38,686 nucleotides of DNA from Prevotella sp. (GCA_022773825.1 JALFOF010000045.1:1-38686), one strand, 5' to 3'. Positions 1 through 7,778 are shown, counted from the first letter of the stretch. The notes: generated by a model from the sequence alone, not told the origin. Translations and numbers: made by a program.

Positions 1-1
1 T

Positions 2-412
2 CCAATCATAGCTCTCTCTCAGTTATCGCGTGCCGTAGAGCAGCGTCCGGGTGAAGATGGCAAACGTCCGCAACTCTCTGACCTCCGCGAGTCTGGTGCC
101 ATAGAGCAGGATGCTGACATGGTGCTGTTTGTACACCGTCCGGAATATTATCACATAGATGTAGATGCCAACGGCAACAGCCTCAAGGGCATGGCCCTTA
201 TCTGCATAGCCAAGCACCGTAAGGGAGCCACGAAAGACATCACCCTCTCCTTCAAGGGCGAATACACACGCTTTGCCAATCCCGAGGAGCTCGACCCTTA
301 CGACACAGCCTCGGGCGGCGGCACCATACGCAGCTCTGGGTTAAATCAGCCCTTCTCCCCAGAAGATGACCCACTTGGGGGAGGCCCGATATCCAATGAT
401 GTGCCGTATTAG
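2..412 (+). CDS. dnaB: Replicative DNA helicase DnaB, C-terminal part (5' truncated by window edge)
   Basis: The reading frame enters at base 2 and ends at TAG 410-412. It is the last 136 residues of the hexameric replicative helicase that unwinds DNA ahead of the replisome. Recognisable are the end of the RecA-like ATPase core (LSQLSRAVEQR near the start, then LSDLRESGAIEQDADMVLF) and the basic KHRKG segment preceding a conserved beta-strand, as in DnaB C-termini. The last 35 residues or so are a Gly/Pro/Asp-rich tail ending DVPY, which is usual in Bacteroidota DnaB. The Walker A and B motifs lie outside the window. No terminator is obvious directly after the stop codon. Confidence 0.93.
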   Translation, partial: PIIALSQLSRAVEQRPGEDGKRPQLSDLRESGAIEQDADMVLFVHRPEYYHIDVDANGNSLKGMALICIAKHRKGATKDITLSFKGEYTRFANPEELDPYDTASGGGTIRSSGLNQPFSPEDDPLGGGPISNDVPY

Positions 413-598
413 TGGAAAATTAAGAAACCTAAAATCCGCAACTAATATTGATGCTGACTAATTTTGCAGTTCGTTTCTCCATCTGACGATAGTCTTGCCA
501 CTATGGACGTGATTATGCATGGGTTATGCCCAGCTTCCCCTTACCCCGTCAAGCATTACAGGGGATTTATGCTGCCGTTTACCTGCGAATTCAGTTTC

Positions 599-838
599 TT
601 AGCCGTCAGTGAATCCAAAAGGGGTCTGATATAATTTATTGTCCGTGTAGATATTCTGCTGATAGTGCCTTGCCGTCCTTATCCACTTGGCTGGCATGCT
701 GATAAACTTGAATACGAAGGCTTTGATGCGGCTGGTCTTCTTTAGTCCGAAGCCATTGTTCATGTCATCGAAGATGCGTTTTTTGCCGCTTGCCACAAGC
801 AAGAACTTTTTGTTGCTCAGACACTTATAAAAAGTTAA
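599..838 (-). pseudogene. C-terminal remnant of an IS1380-like DDE transposase
   Basis: Read on the minus strand, the frame gives about 80 residues including FKFISMPAKWIRTARHYQQ and NIYTDN. These resemble the C-terminal end of IS1380/IS4-type transposases, which commonly end in a KW-R-AR segment followed by a short tail. The frame closes upstream at a stop around position 858, there is no catalytic DDE core, and no intact IS ends were found. It is a decayed fragment. The family assignment is from memory of the motif and is moderate; no function is expected. Confidence 0.5.
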
Positions 839-1000
839 ACTAAAGTGCTGCAGAATTTAGGAATATCTACAAAACCTAATACATATTGAAAAGTTTGGGA
901 AAATCGTGGTATCATAAGTAATCCCTGTAAAGTTTTTGTGATTGATTATCATGTTGTTAGAAAATATAAGAATAATCAGACGTGACGACATTGATAAACT

Positions 1001-1048
1001 TGCATCCGATAAAATATAGGTTGTACTACCTGTAATTTATCGGATGCA
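1001..1048. repeat. Perfect 13-bp inverted repeat with 22-bp loop
   Basis: TGCATCCGATAAA at 1001-1013 is the exact reverse complement of 1036-1048. Inside the loop AGGT and ACCT can add a short inner stem. No T-run follows on either strand, so it is not a typical intrinsic terminator. It may be a protein-binding palindrome, an attachment-like site or the scar of a mobile element (the transposase remnant lies about 160 bp away). The rest of 413-1160 shows nothing else I can name. Confidence 0.6.
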
Positions 1049-1163
1049 TACTTTATATAACCATAACGACATATAACCACAACAACGAATAAATTGCCCC
1101 CTTCCTATTACTGTAAAAACAGCCGTTTTTGCGTACAAAAGTAAAAAAAATAATAGAAAAGTA

Positions 1164-1193
1164 TTGTGGTTAACTATATTTTTAGTAACTTTG
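1164..1193 (+). promoter_or_regulatory. Bacteroidota-type promoter for the acyl-CoA carboxylase operon
   Basis: TTG at 1164-1166 and TAACTTTG at 1186-1193 are separated by 19 bp. This fits the Bacteroidota primary sigma factor consensus (TTG-N19/20-TAnnTTTG). Transcription would begin near 1200, giving a leader of roughly 270 nt that contains the cobalamin riboswitch. Confidence 0.75.
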
Positions 1194-1202
1194 CATCGCA
1201 AA

Positions 1203-1450
1203 ATTGCATTTGGTTCTCAATGCCATAACTGTTTACGGCATACGAGCTAAGACGGGAACACAGTGAAAATCTGCGACATTACCCGATGCTGTAAGTCCAT
1301 TTTGAGGTCAGCAATACGGTCACTGTCCCTTTGCAAGAGACATTCTGCTCTTGCTTCCAAAGGGGTGGGAAGACAGCTTTCCTTTGGACAAAGTCAGAAG
1401 ACCTGCCATCTGCAATAAACACAAACGGTGTCTGCGGGATTACGGACACA
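1203..1450 (+). promoter_or_regulatory. Cobalamin (B12) riboswitch
   Basis: The leader carries conserved cobalamin-aptamer blocks in order: GGGAACACAGTGAAAATC at 1254-1271, ACCCGATGCTGTAAG at 1281-1295 (the CCCGCaaCTGTAA-like L5/J6-3 block), and the B12 box AGTCAGAAGACCTGCC at 1392-1407. Downstream a hairpin (GTGTCTG 1428-1434 with CGGACAC 1443-1449) presents CGGG in its loop. That can pair with CCCG of the L5 block, as expected of the regulatory kissing loop. The hairpin ends 18 nt before the start codon and no T-run is present, so control is probably translational. In this class bound adenosyl- or methylcobalamin normally lowers expression. Confidence 0.85.
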
Positions 1451-1467
1451 TGGGACAATAAATACTT

Positions 1468-2988
1468 ATGTACATGATTAGAAAGATCTTGGTAGCTAAT
1501 CGTGGCGAAATAGCAATACGCGTAATGCGTAGTTGCTATGAGATGGGCATACATTCCGTTGCTGTATATAGCTCTGCCGATCGTATGTCGCGCCATGTTC
1601 TATTCGCCAACGAGGCGGAGTGTATAGGCGAGGCTGCCAGCAACGACAGCTACCTCAACATTGACCACATCATTGCAGCAGCACACAAGCACAATGTTGA
1701 TGCTATTCACCCTGGTTACGGATTCCTCTCAGAGAATGCAGAATTTGCAAGAAGATGCGAGAAAGAGGGCTTTATCTTCATCGGGCCGCGCGCCGAAACG
1801 ATGGAAGGGATGGGCGACAAGATAAGTGCTCGTCGCAGGATGATAGAGGCAGGAGTACCAGTAGTGCCAGGCACTGAGGAATCGCTGACATCGGCTGAGG
1901 AGGCAGTGAGGGTGGCAAAGGAGATAGGTTTCCCCGTGATGCTGAAAGCCTCTATGGGCGGTGGCGGAAAGGGTATGCGCCTCATAAACAGCGAAGAAGA
2001 AGTGGTGGAGATGTATAACGCTGCAAGGAGCGAAGCAATGTCTGGCTTCGGTGACGATACGGTGTATATAGAGAAATTTGTAGAAGAACCCCACCACATA
2101 GAATTTCAGATACTCGGAGATAAGTATGGCAACGTGGTACACCTCTTTGACCGTGAGTGCTCCGTGCAACGTAGGCACCAAAAGGTAGTAGAAGAATCAC
2201 CTTCACCATTCATAGACTACAACCTAAGAATGGAAATGGGAGCAAAGGCTGTAGCAGCAGCAAAGGCAGTAGGATATGTTGGAGCAGGAACGATAGAGTT
2301 TCTTGTAGACAAATACCATCATTTCTACTTCCTCGAAATGAACACTCGCTTGCAAGTAGAGCATCCGATAACAGAAGAGGTGGTGGGTGTTGACCTCGTT
2401 AAGGAACAGATACGCATAGCGTCAGGTCAACCTCTGCGCTTCAAACAAGAAGAACTGCGACAGCATGGTCATGCCATAGAATGTCGCATCTGCGCAGAGG
2501 ATGCCGAACACGATTTCATGCCCTCACCTGGTGTCATAAAGCAGCTGACAGAACCACACGGAATTGGCACACGAATAGACTCCTATGTATATGAGGGTTA
2601 CGAGATTCCCGTGCACTATGACCCCATGATAGGCAAACTGATAGTATGGGCAACAACACGCGAATATGCCATTGAAAGAATGAGACGCGTGCTGTATGAA
2701 TACAAGATCACAGGTTTGACAACCAACATACGCTATCTGCGCCGTATCATCGACGTGCCCGACTTCAAGAATGGAGACTATAACACATACTTCATTGAGC
2801 GCAATGAGGATTGGCTACGCCCACGCTTAGGCTTCAAGAATGACTCTGAACAGATGGCAGTAATAGCTGCATACATGGACTACCTAATGAATATAGAGGA
2901 GAACCAGCCCGACACAGCAGCCTATAACAGTTCTGCTATAAACCGCTGGAGGTCTTTCGGACTGCAAAAGGGCGTATTGAGAGTGTAA
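1468..2988 (+). CDS. accC: Biotin carboxylase subunit of an acyl-CoA carboxylase
   Basis: ATP-dependent carboxylation of the biotin carried by the BCCP subunit. The protein has 506 residues, about 55 more than E. coli AccC, as is usual for propionyl-/acyl-CoA carboxylase subunits of Bacteroidota. It begins with the biotin carboxylase N-lobe (KILVANRGEIAIRV). The ATP-grasp glycine loop GGGGKGMR is at residues 164-171, and EMNTRLQVEH, containing the catalytic Arg/Glu segment, is at 290-299. A second ATG two codons downstream (1474, giving MIRKIL) is an equally likely start. It heads the operon behind the B12 riboswitch. An 8-bp repeat cluster separates it from the biotin carrier gene. An acetyl-CoA role cannot be excluded, but the riboswitch and the PccB-like partner argue for propionyl-/methylmalonyl-CoA. 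Confidence 0.93.
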   Translation: MYMIRKILVANRGEIAIRVMRSCYEMGIHSVAVYSSADRMSRHVLFANEAECIGEAASNDSYLNIDHIIAAAHKHNVDAIHPGYGFLSENAEFARRCEKEGFIFIGPRAETMEGMGDKISARRRMIEAGVPVVPGTEESLTSAEEAVRVAKEIGFPVMLKASMGGGGKGMRLINSEEEVVEMYNAARSEAMSGFGDDTVYIEKFVEEPHHIEFQILGDKYGNVVHLFDRECSVQRRHQKVVEESPSPFIDYNLRMEMGAKAVAAAKAVGYVGAGTIEFLVDKYHHFYFLEMNTRLQVEHPITEEVVGVDLVKEQIRIASGQPLRFKQEELRQHGHAIECRICAEDAEHDFMPSPGVIKQLTEPHGIGTRIDSYVYEGYEIPVHYDPMIGKLIVWATTREYAIERMRRVLYEYKITGLTTNIRYLRRIIDVPDFKNGDYNTYFIERNEDWLRPRLGFKNDSEQMAVIAAYMDYLMNIEENQPDTAAYNSSAINRWRSFGLQKGVLRV

Positions 2989-2994
2989 AATATT

Positions 2995-3093
2995 TGTTTG
3001 GCTGTTTAGTTAAGTGTAATGCCCCTAAAAAGAAAAACAAAATCATTCACCCCCCAAACCACTAAACTACCAAACTACCAAACCACCAAACAA
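2995..3093. repeat. 8-bp repeat element with facing arms between accC and the BCCP gene
   Basis: Two forward units (TTGTTTGG, CTGTTTAG) at 2995-3010 are followed by a spacer. Reverse-sense units of the CYAAAYMA type then run from about 3056 to 3093, right up to the start codon of the next gene. It is a small copy of the array seen at 9643-9946 and 38333-38526. Confidence 0.7.
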
Positions 3094-3600
3094 ATGGAAA
3101 TACAGATAGGAGACAAGTTACAACAAGTCACGTTGCTGTCAAAAGAAGGTAACAACGTTAGCATAGACATAGACGGAGAGGTATATAATGTGGATGTGAC
3201 AATGCTGCAAAACGGCGTTTATTCCATTCTATATAAAGGCAACTCATACAAAGCCGAACTGACAAAGGGAGAAGGCGGAAAGCACTATACTGCCAACGTG
3301 AACTACTCCACATACCAGATATCCATGCTTGACTCACAGGCAAAATACATGAGACAGCGTAAAAAGAAGAGCAACGCCGTGCAGGCAGACACGATAACAG
3401 CGCCAATGTCATGCAAGATAGTAAAGGTATATGTAAAAGCAGGAGATAAGGTGAATTGCGGAGATACATTGTTCACCATGGAGGCCATGAAGATGCAGTC
3501 AAACTATAAAGTAGCTTCTGATTGCACAATAAAAGAAGTACTGATAAAAGACGGGGACACCATGAATGTCAATGACCTCGTAATGAAATTGGTGGTTTAG
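3094..3600 (+). CDS. Biotin carboxyl carrier protein (biotin/lipoyl domain)
   Basis: Carries biotin between the biotin carboxylase and carboxyltransferase subunits. I chose ATG 3094 (MEIQIGDK, 168 residues). The frame is open upstream to 3019, but those 25 codons are made of the intergenic 8-bp repeat (TTKLPNYQTTK) and are not protein-like. Residues 1-85 form the beta-rich linker domain seen in Bacteroidota propionyl-CoA carboxylase carriers. A basic stretch RQRKKKSN follows, and the C-terminal 75 residues are a biotinyl domain with EAMKMQS; the biotin-accepting Lys is residue 133. The gene lies between the two catalytic subunits, as expected for a three-subunit acyl-CoA carboxylase. Confidence 0.92.
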   Translation: MEIQIGDKLQQVTLLSKEGNNVSIDIDGEVYNVDVTMLQNGVYSILYKGNSYKAELTKGEGGKHYTANVNYSTYQISMLDSQAKYMRQRKKKSNAVQADTITAPMSCKIVKVYVKAGDKVNCGDTLFTMEAMKMQSNYKVASDCTIKEVLIKDGDTMNVNDLVMKLVV

Positions 3601-3633
3601 GTAAGCGTAGTGGTATCACCTACCATCCTCCAC

Positions 3634-3663
3634 CCAAACTACCAACCACAAAACCATCAAACC
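3634..3663. repeat. Degenerate 8-bp repeat units upstream of the carboxyltransferase gene
   Basis: Reverse-sense units similar to CCAAACTA occupy part of the 113-bp gap between the BCCP and carboxyltransferase genes. The copies are imperfect and the phase is broken. Confidence 0.45.
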
Positions 3664-3713
3664 GCTCAGTACATAATGACGCTTGCAAAACAAGAACAAA
3701 ACAACTACAAACA

Positions 3714-5150
3714 ATGAAACTAACAGCAAGAGAAAGAATAGAAGCTCTACTTGACAAAGGAACATTCGTAGAATTAGACAAGCATGTAGTACACCGTTGC
3801 ACAGACTTCGGAATGGAGAAGAAACGCGTAGAAGGAGACGGCGTTATCTCTGGCTATGGTAAGATAGACGGAAGAATCGTATTTGTATATGCCTTTGACT
3901 TCAGCGTACTCGGAGGCTCTCTGAGTGCCGCCAATGCGCAGAAGATAGCAAAAGTGCAGGACTTGGCACTGAAAAACGGGGCTCCCATCATAGGGCTCAA
4001 CGACTCAGGCGGAGCAAGAATACAAGAAGGAGTAGAGTCTCTGACAGGTTTCGCCCACATCTTCCGCCGCAATGTCATGGCCTCAGGCGTCATACCACAA
4101 ATATCAGCCATCATGGGACCCTGTGCAGGAGGCTCGTGCTACTCACCCGCCCTGACAGACTTTATTCTCATGGTAAAAGAGCAAAGCCAGATGTTTGTCA
4201 CTGGTCCCGACGTTGTAAAAGCTGTTACTAACGAGAACGTTGACAAAGAAACACTCGGAGGAGCCATGACACACAACACGCTAAGCGGAGTGAGCCATTT
4301 CATATGCGACAATGACGAAGAAACACTCATGACTATAAGAGAGTTGATAGGCTTCATACCCTCAAACAATATGGAGGACGCACCCATACACCCCATTACG
4401 GACGAGGTAAATCGCGTGTGCCACGAACTGGACGAAGTAGTCCCCCATGACCCCAATATGCCGTATGACATACACGACATCATAGAGCCGATATGTGACC
4501 AACAATATTTCTTCGAGGTGCAGCCAGAATTTGCAAAGAACATAGTAATAGGCTTTGGACGAATGGCAGGACGCACCGTGGGATTCGTAGCAAACCAGCC
4601 CAATTATCTTGCAGGCTCTTTAGATATCGACGGCTCGGACAAGGCTGCACGTTTTATACGTTTCTGCGATTGCTTCAACATTCCACTCATAGCAGTAGAG
4701 GATGTCCCTGGATTCATGCCCGGAGTACAGCAGGAGCACAACGGCATAATACGTCATGGCGCAAAAATAGTATATGCCTTTGCCGAGGCCACTGTGCCAA
4801 AACTAACACTCATAACAAGAAAAGCCTATGGCGGCGCATACATTGTGATGAACTCAAAATGTATTGGGGCTGACATAAATCTGGCATACCCAACTGCCGA
4901 GATAGCGGTAATGGGAGCAGAAGGGGCCTGCAACATACTATACAGAAAAGCAACACCAGAAGAACGCACTGAGCGCACAAAAGAATACAAGGAAAAGTTC
5001 GCCAACCCCATGCCAGCAGCACAATTGGGTTATATCGATGAGATAATCTCTCCCTGTGATACACGTATCCGTCTGATACAAGCACTGGAGATGTGCCGCA
5101 ACAAGAACCAGAGCAACCCGCCGAAGAAACACGGCAACATACCCCTGTAA
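3714..5150 (+). CDS. pccB: Acyl-CoA carboxylase carboxyltransferase (propionyl-/methylmalonyl-CoA type), short N-terminus
   Basis: Transfers the carboxyl group from carboxybiotin to an acyl-CoA, or the reverse in methylmalonyl-CoA decarboxylation. The 478 residues have the two crotonase-like halves of PccB/MmdA. Residues 1-20 hold LTARERIEALLDKGTF. The first CoA-binding/oxyanion region is LNDSGGARIQEG with GPCAGGSCYSPALTDF, and the second is VPGFMPGVQQEHNGIIRHGAK with RKAYGGAYIVM. The C-terminus KKHGNIPL is typical. Homologues usually carry about 30 more residues before the LTARERI segment (a helical piece ending in a GGG/AKQHAKGK-type stretch). Here no in-frame start lies upstream, so the protein is N-terminally short. 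It ends the operon, with a likely terminator at 5195-5231. Confidence 0.9.
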   Translation: MKLTARERIEALLDKGTFVELDKHVVHRCTDFGMEKKRVEGDGVISGYGKIDGRIVFVYAFDFSVLGGSLSAANAQKIAKVQDLALKNGAPIIGLNDSGGARIQEGVESLTGFAHIFRRNVMASGVIPQISAIMGPCAGGSCYSPALTDFILMVKEQSQMFVTGPDVVKAVTNENVDKETLGGAMTHNTLSGVSHFICDNDEETLMTIRELIGFIPSNNMEDAPIHPITDEVNRVCHELDEVVPHDPNMPYDIHDIIEPICDQQYFFEVQPEFAKNIVIGFGRMAGRTVGFVANQPNYLAGSLDIDGSDKAARFIRFCDCFNIPLIAVEDVPGFMPGVQQEHNGIIRHGAKIVYAFAEATVPKLTLITRKAYGGAYIVMNSKCIGADINLAYPTAEIAVMGAEGACNILYRKATPEERTERTKEYKEKFANPMPAAQLGYIDEIISPCDTRIRLIQALEMCRNKNQSNPPKKHGNIPL

Positions 5151-5194
5151 AAACGATAAGAAACCAAAATTGTATTGTAATATTAATAGATTTG

Positions 5195-5232
5195 AAGGCG
5201 TACTGGCTGTGAAGTCGGTGCGCCTTATTTTC
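5195..5232 (+). terminator. Probable intrinsic terminator of the carboxylase operon
   Basis: AAGGCGTAC (5195-5203) pairs with GTGCGCCTT (5218-5226) with one T-G wobble. The T-rich ATTTTCTT follows. It sits 45 bp after the carboxyltransferase stop, in the gap between two convergent genes. Confidence 0.6.
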
Positions 5233-5364
5233 TTCAGAGTCAAAATTGAACTTTTCAAGTCTCCTATGAGTTATTCTGCAGGATGAAATAGCCCGAAATC
5301 CCTTTAACTAACTTGCGAAGTTCAGTTGTCAAGGAAATGCAGTGAGGTGTATGGGGCAGCTGTG

Positions 5365-6411
5365 TTATTCTGTCTGTTTACCTGTCTTCATTAGCATGAT
5401 ACCGATGATAATCCATACAATCTCCCTGACACGGCATATTATACTAACAAAGATGCCTAAGGCGGCAGAAAGCCCTAAGGCTGCGATGGATATTACAAAG
5501 CCGCCTTCTTGTACGCCTATCTGCATTGGCAGGAAGCCGATGAGGTTGGCAAACAAGGTGGTAAAGGCGAGGATTAGTACTGAGTGAAGAAAGGTGAGCA
5601 TCATGCCCGACAGTCCGCCGCCACAGTCGATATCAAAGAGTAGGAGCATGAACATTATCTCAAGGCTCTGCACTATGCGCGACAGGTATTCCAGCAGAAG
5701 GCTGGAGTAAAAGTGCTTCTTGTCTTGCTGGTGAAGGGCAGCAATCTGCCTGTCTATGTTGCGAAGCGATTCTCCGTGGGTGGTGAGCATCCTGGCACTC
5801 CATTTACCCAATCCAGGGATTTTGCCTATAAGGCTTATTACTTTTACTACCAGACCGTTACGGTAGCCTTTAGTGAATAGGTAAAAGGCTATCAAGCAGA
5901 AAATGCCTATTACGCCGAGGACGATGGCGGTGGCGGTGGTGAGAGGCATATCGCCTATTAGTACGAGGGCAAGGTAGATGAATATGGAGGAGAACCAGAA
6001 CCAGAAGTGTGCAAAGACGTGCATCATGGCGTATAGTATCACGGAGGAGGTGGCGTGTTGCTTGCTGATGTCCCTTGACAGTTCCATGATGCGGTAGGGT
6101 TCTCCGCCAAGACCACCTACGGGGGTGGCGTAGTTGAGGGCGTATCCTGTGATGGTTAGTTTAAAGATGCGCCAAAAGCTGACGTGTTCATCGGCACTGA
6201 TGTTTCCTTTTATCGTACACTGCCATGCGAGGGCGTTGATGGCGTATATCGCAATCCAGACGCCGATGATGGGTACGAGCCAATAGCCTGCCCTGCACAG
6301 GTGCTGCCACAGTTCATAGAAGCTAACGTCAAATGTTAGCAACATCACCACTACTGCCGCTATGCCGCAGAAGAAGAATAGGTTATTGAGCTTTTTCTTT
6401 GTCCATTTCAT
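5365..6411 (-). CDS. Flippase-like integral membrane protein (UPF0104 / LPG-synthase TM-region family)
   Basis: I place the start at 6411 (MKWTKKKLNNLFFF, 348 residues). An in-frame ATG at 6477 would add 22 residues (KPKTTNQQPLTNN) that are a translation of the intergenic repeat. About eight hydrophobic segments are visible. The family hallmark follows the third: NYATPVGGLGGEPYRIMEL. A conserved glycine-rich end, GFLPMQIGVQEGGF, lies near the C-terminus. Family members include the membrane half of MprF and putative lipid or lipid-linked-sugar flippases; substrate is not predictable from sequence. It is the last gene of a minus-strand group with a CDP-alcohol phosphotransferase, suggesting transport of the lipid made there (inference). 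Confidence 0.82.
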   Translation of the reverse strand: MKWTKKKLNNLFFFCGIAAVVVMLLTFDVSFYELWQHLCRAGYWLVPIIGVWIAIYAINALAWQCTIKGNISADEHVSFWRIFKLTITGYALNYATPVGGLGGEPYRIMELSRDISKQHATSSVILYAMMHVFAHFWFWFSSIFIYLALVLIGDMPLTTATAIVLGVIGIFCLIAFYLFTKGYRNGLVVKVISLIGKIPGLGKWSARMLTTHGESLRNIDRQIAALHQQDKKHFYSSLLLEYLSRIVQSLEIMFMLLLFDIDCGGGLSGMMLTFLHSVLILAFTTLFANLIGFLPMQIGVQEGGFVISIAALGLSAALGIFVSIICRVREIVWIIIGIMLMKTGKQTE

Positions 6412-6414
6412 TTT

Positions 6415-6510
6415 GAGGTTGTTGGTTAGTGGTTGTTGGTTAGTGGTTTTGGGTTTGAGTTTTTTGGTTTTGGACAACGTGCCCTAAAACCTAAACTCCC
6501 AAACCATCAA
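6415..6510. repeat. Degenerate 8-bp repeat cluster between flippase-like and phosphotransferase genes
   Basis: Forward-type units (TTGTTGGTTAGTGGTTG-like, partly period 15) run from 6418 to about 6472. They are followed by reverse-type units (CCTAAACTCCCAAACCAT) at 6488-6505. After them comes a short GCGACCATAGTGCGAGCGG block (6527-6545) that resembles the hairpin arm at 7630-7648. Confidence 0.55.
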
Positions 6511-6574
6511 GCCCTCTGCAACAAGCGACCATAGTGCGAGCGGCTTAGTTCTCCTTAACTCTCCTACCTTCCAC

Positions 6575-7558
6575 CTAAACTATTTTCTGGGCTATCTGTC
6601 GGCAGAAGGCTTCGTGGCGGCGGTTGATGTATATGGTGAGCAGGGACATGGCTATTATTTCAAAAAGGAAATTGCATACGGGTATGTCCGCAAGGCAGAA
6701 GATGAAGAACATACCTGTGCGGAAGTTGAATGTAAGCATGGCGTTATAGCCCATGATTGCTTTAGAGTGCTTGTGGAATTCTTCGCGCACTTCCTCTGGC
6801 ATATTGTCTTCTCTGCCGTATTTCTGCCTTATCTTTGCCATGAGTTTCTGGAACTCTGGTGTCTGCTTCTCTTGCTTCTGCGTATAGCCTACGTATGACT
6901 TGAGGAAGGCCTTCCATATAAGGTTTCCTTTCCAAGGGGTGTTGTCGTATATTTCCTGTTGTTTCGCAGAGGTGTCCAGCTCGCTGCCTTTCTCTCCTTT
7001 CAGGAAGAAGAGGTGGATTTGTATGTAGTAGTCGGCCAGGCGCTGCTGTCCTCCCATTCCCATGAAGCCAGATATCAGCGAGAGGCATAGTACGATGGCT
7101 GTTGCTATCTGTGTGTTCTCTGGCGTGTCGGCAATGCCGAGCCATCCGAACTCTATGTCGTGGTGGAGGTAAAACCTGTATACCAATGCGAGGTAGATGG
7201 GTACGAACCATACGAAGCCGGCGGCGCCGTCAAGTATTCTGCCCATCTGGCTCTTCTTTCCAGTCATGCGTGCCAGCTGTCCGTCGGTGCAGTCGTAGAT
7301 GTCAGCCCATATCAGCAGTAGTATGGCTATGATATTCATCGTAAGACCGTAGGTGCCTTCGTAGTGGTAGCTACCGTGAGCGTAGAACACGCAACTGCCA
7401 GCACCTATTATCATCGACATTATTGTCACGGCGTTCGGGTGTACGCCGAGGCGTGCGAAGAGACATGCCCATAGGTAGCTCAGCGGACGCACCACGCGGT
7501 AGTCGAGCCAGTCTTCCGTCTCGGAAGATTTCAGTGTCTTCTTTATCTTTTCGTTCAT
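6575..7558 (-). CDS. CDP-alcohol phosphotransferase family membrane protein
   Basis: Members transfer a phospho-alcohol from a CDP-alcohol (or a phosphatidyl group from CDP-diacylglycerol) to an acceptor and so make phospholipids. The 327-residue protein has the N-terminal HPNAVTIMSM segment, a hydrophobic helix, and the signature D89-x2-D92-G93-x2-A96-R97-x8-G106-x3-D110. The final signature aspartate, expected at residue 114, is Gly. Several more membrane helices follow, separated by a long hydrophilic loop (about residues 195-265, rich in KQEKQTPEFQK). It stands between a flippase-like gene and a LicC-like cytidylyltransferase, so a CDP-amino-alcohol substrate is plausible. Activity is uncertain because of the missing Asp. 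Confidence 0.85.
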   Translation of the reverse strand: MNEKIKKTLKSSETEDWLDYRVVRPLSYLWACLFARLGVHPNAVTIMSMIIGAGSCVFYAHGSYHYEGTYGLTMNIIAILLLIWADIYDCTDGQLARMTGKKSQMGRILDGAAGFVWFVPIYLALVYRFYLHHDIEFGWLGIADTPENTQIATAIVLCLSLISGFMGMGGQQRLADYYIQIHLFFLKGEKGSELDTSAKQQEIYDNTPWKGNLIWKAFLKSYVGYTQKQEKQTPEFQKLMAKIRQKYGREDNMPEEVREEFHKHSKAIMGYNAMLTFNFRTGMFFIFCLADIPVCNFLFEIIAMSLLTIYINRRHEAFCRQIAQKIV

Positions 7559-7700
7559 TAGTGTTTAGTTGTTTAGTGGTTTAGTTCTTGCCGTTGGCCG
7601 CTCGACCTTTGGTCGCTTTGCTTGCAAAGAAGCGACCAGAGGTCGAGCGAGTGGTTTGGTTGTTTAGTTCTTCGCTGGGCGAAGCGGCGGAGCCAAGTGA
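7559..7700. repeat. 8-bp repeat units flanking a 19-bp hairpin and a shared GC-rich block
   Basis: Starting 1 bp upstream of the phosphotransferase start codon are forward units (GTTTAGTTGTTTAGTGG). Next is a stem of 7600-7618 (GCTCGACCTTTGGTCGCTT) with 7630-7648, complementary apart from one wobble. More forward units follow at 7650-7668, then a GC-rich block (7668-7699, CTTCGCTGGG...GGCGGAGCC) that recurs at 9839-9872. Together these form a composite intergenic element. Confidence 0.65.
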
Positions 7701-7708
7701 TTGAGTGA

Positions 7709-7778
7709 CCTTTAACCTCTAACCTTTAACCTCCAACCTTCAGCCTCCAACCTTCAGCCTCTAACCTAAAACCTACAA
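7709..7778. repeat. 7-bp tandem repeat, ten units of CCTYYAR type
   Basis: Ten phased heptamers (CCTTTAA, CCTCTAA, CCTTTAA, CCTCCAA, CCTTCAG and so on) run from 7709 to 7778. The last units overlap the 3' end of the cytidylyltransferase gene, whose stop codon TAG (7766-7768 on the minus strand) lies inside the array. Confidence 0.75.

Noticed and set aside
3019..3093. N-terminal extension of the biotin carrier protein
   Set aside because: The extra codons translate the intergenic 8-bp repeat. ATG 3094 gives the normal domain start.
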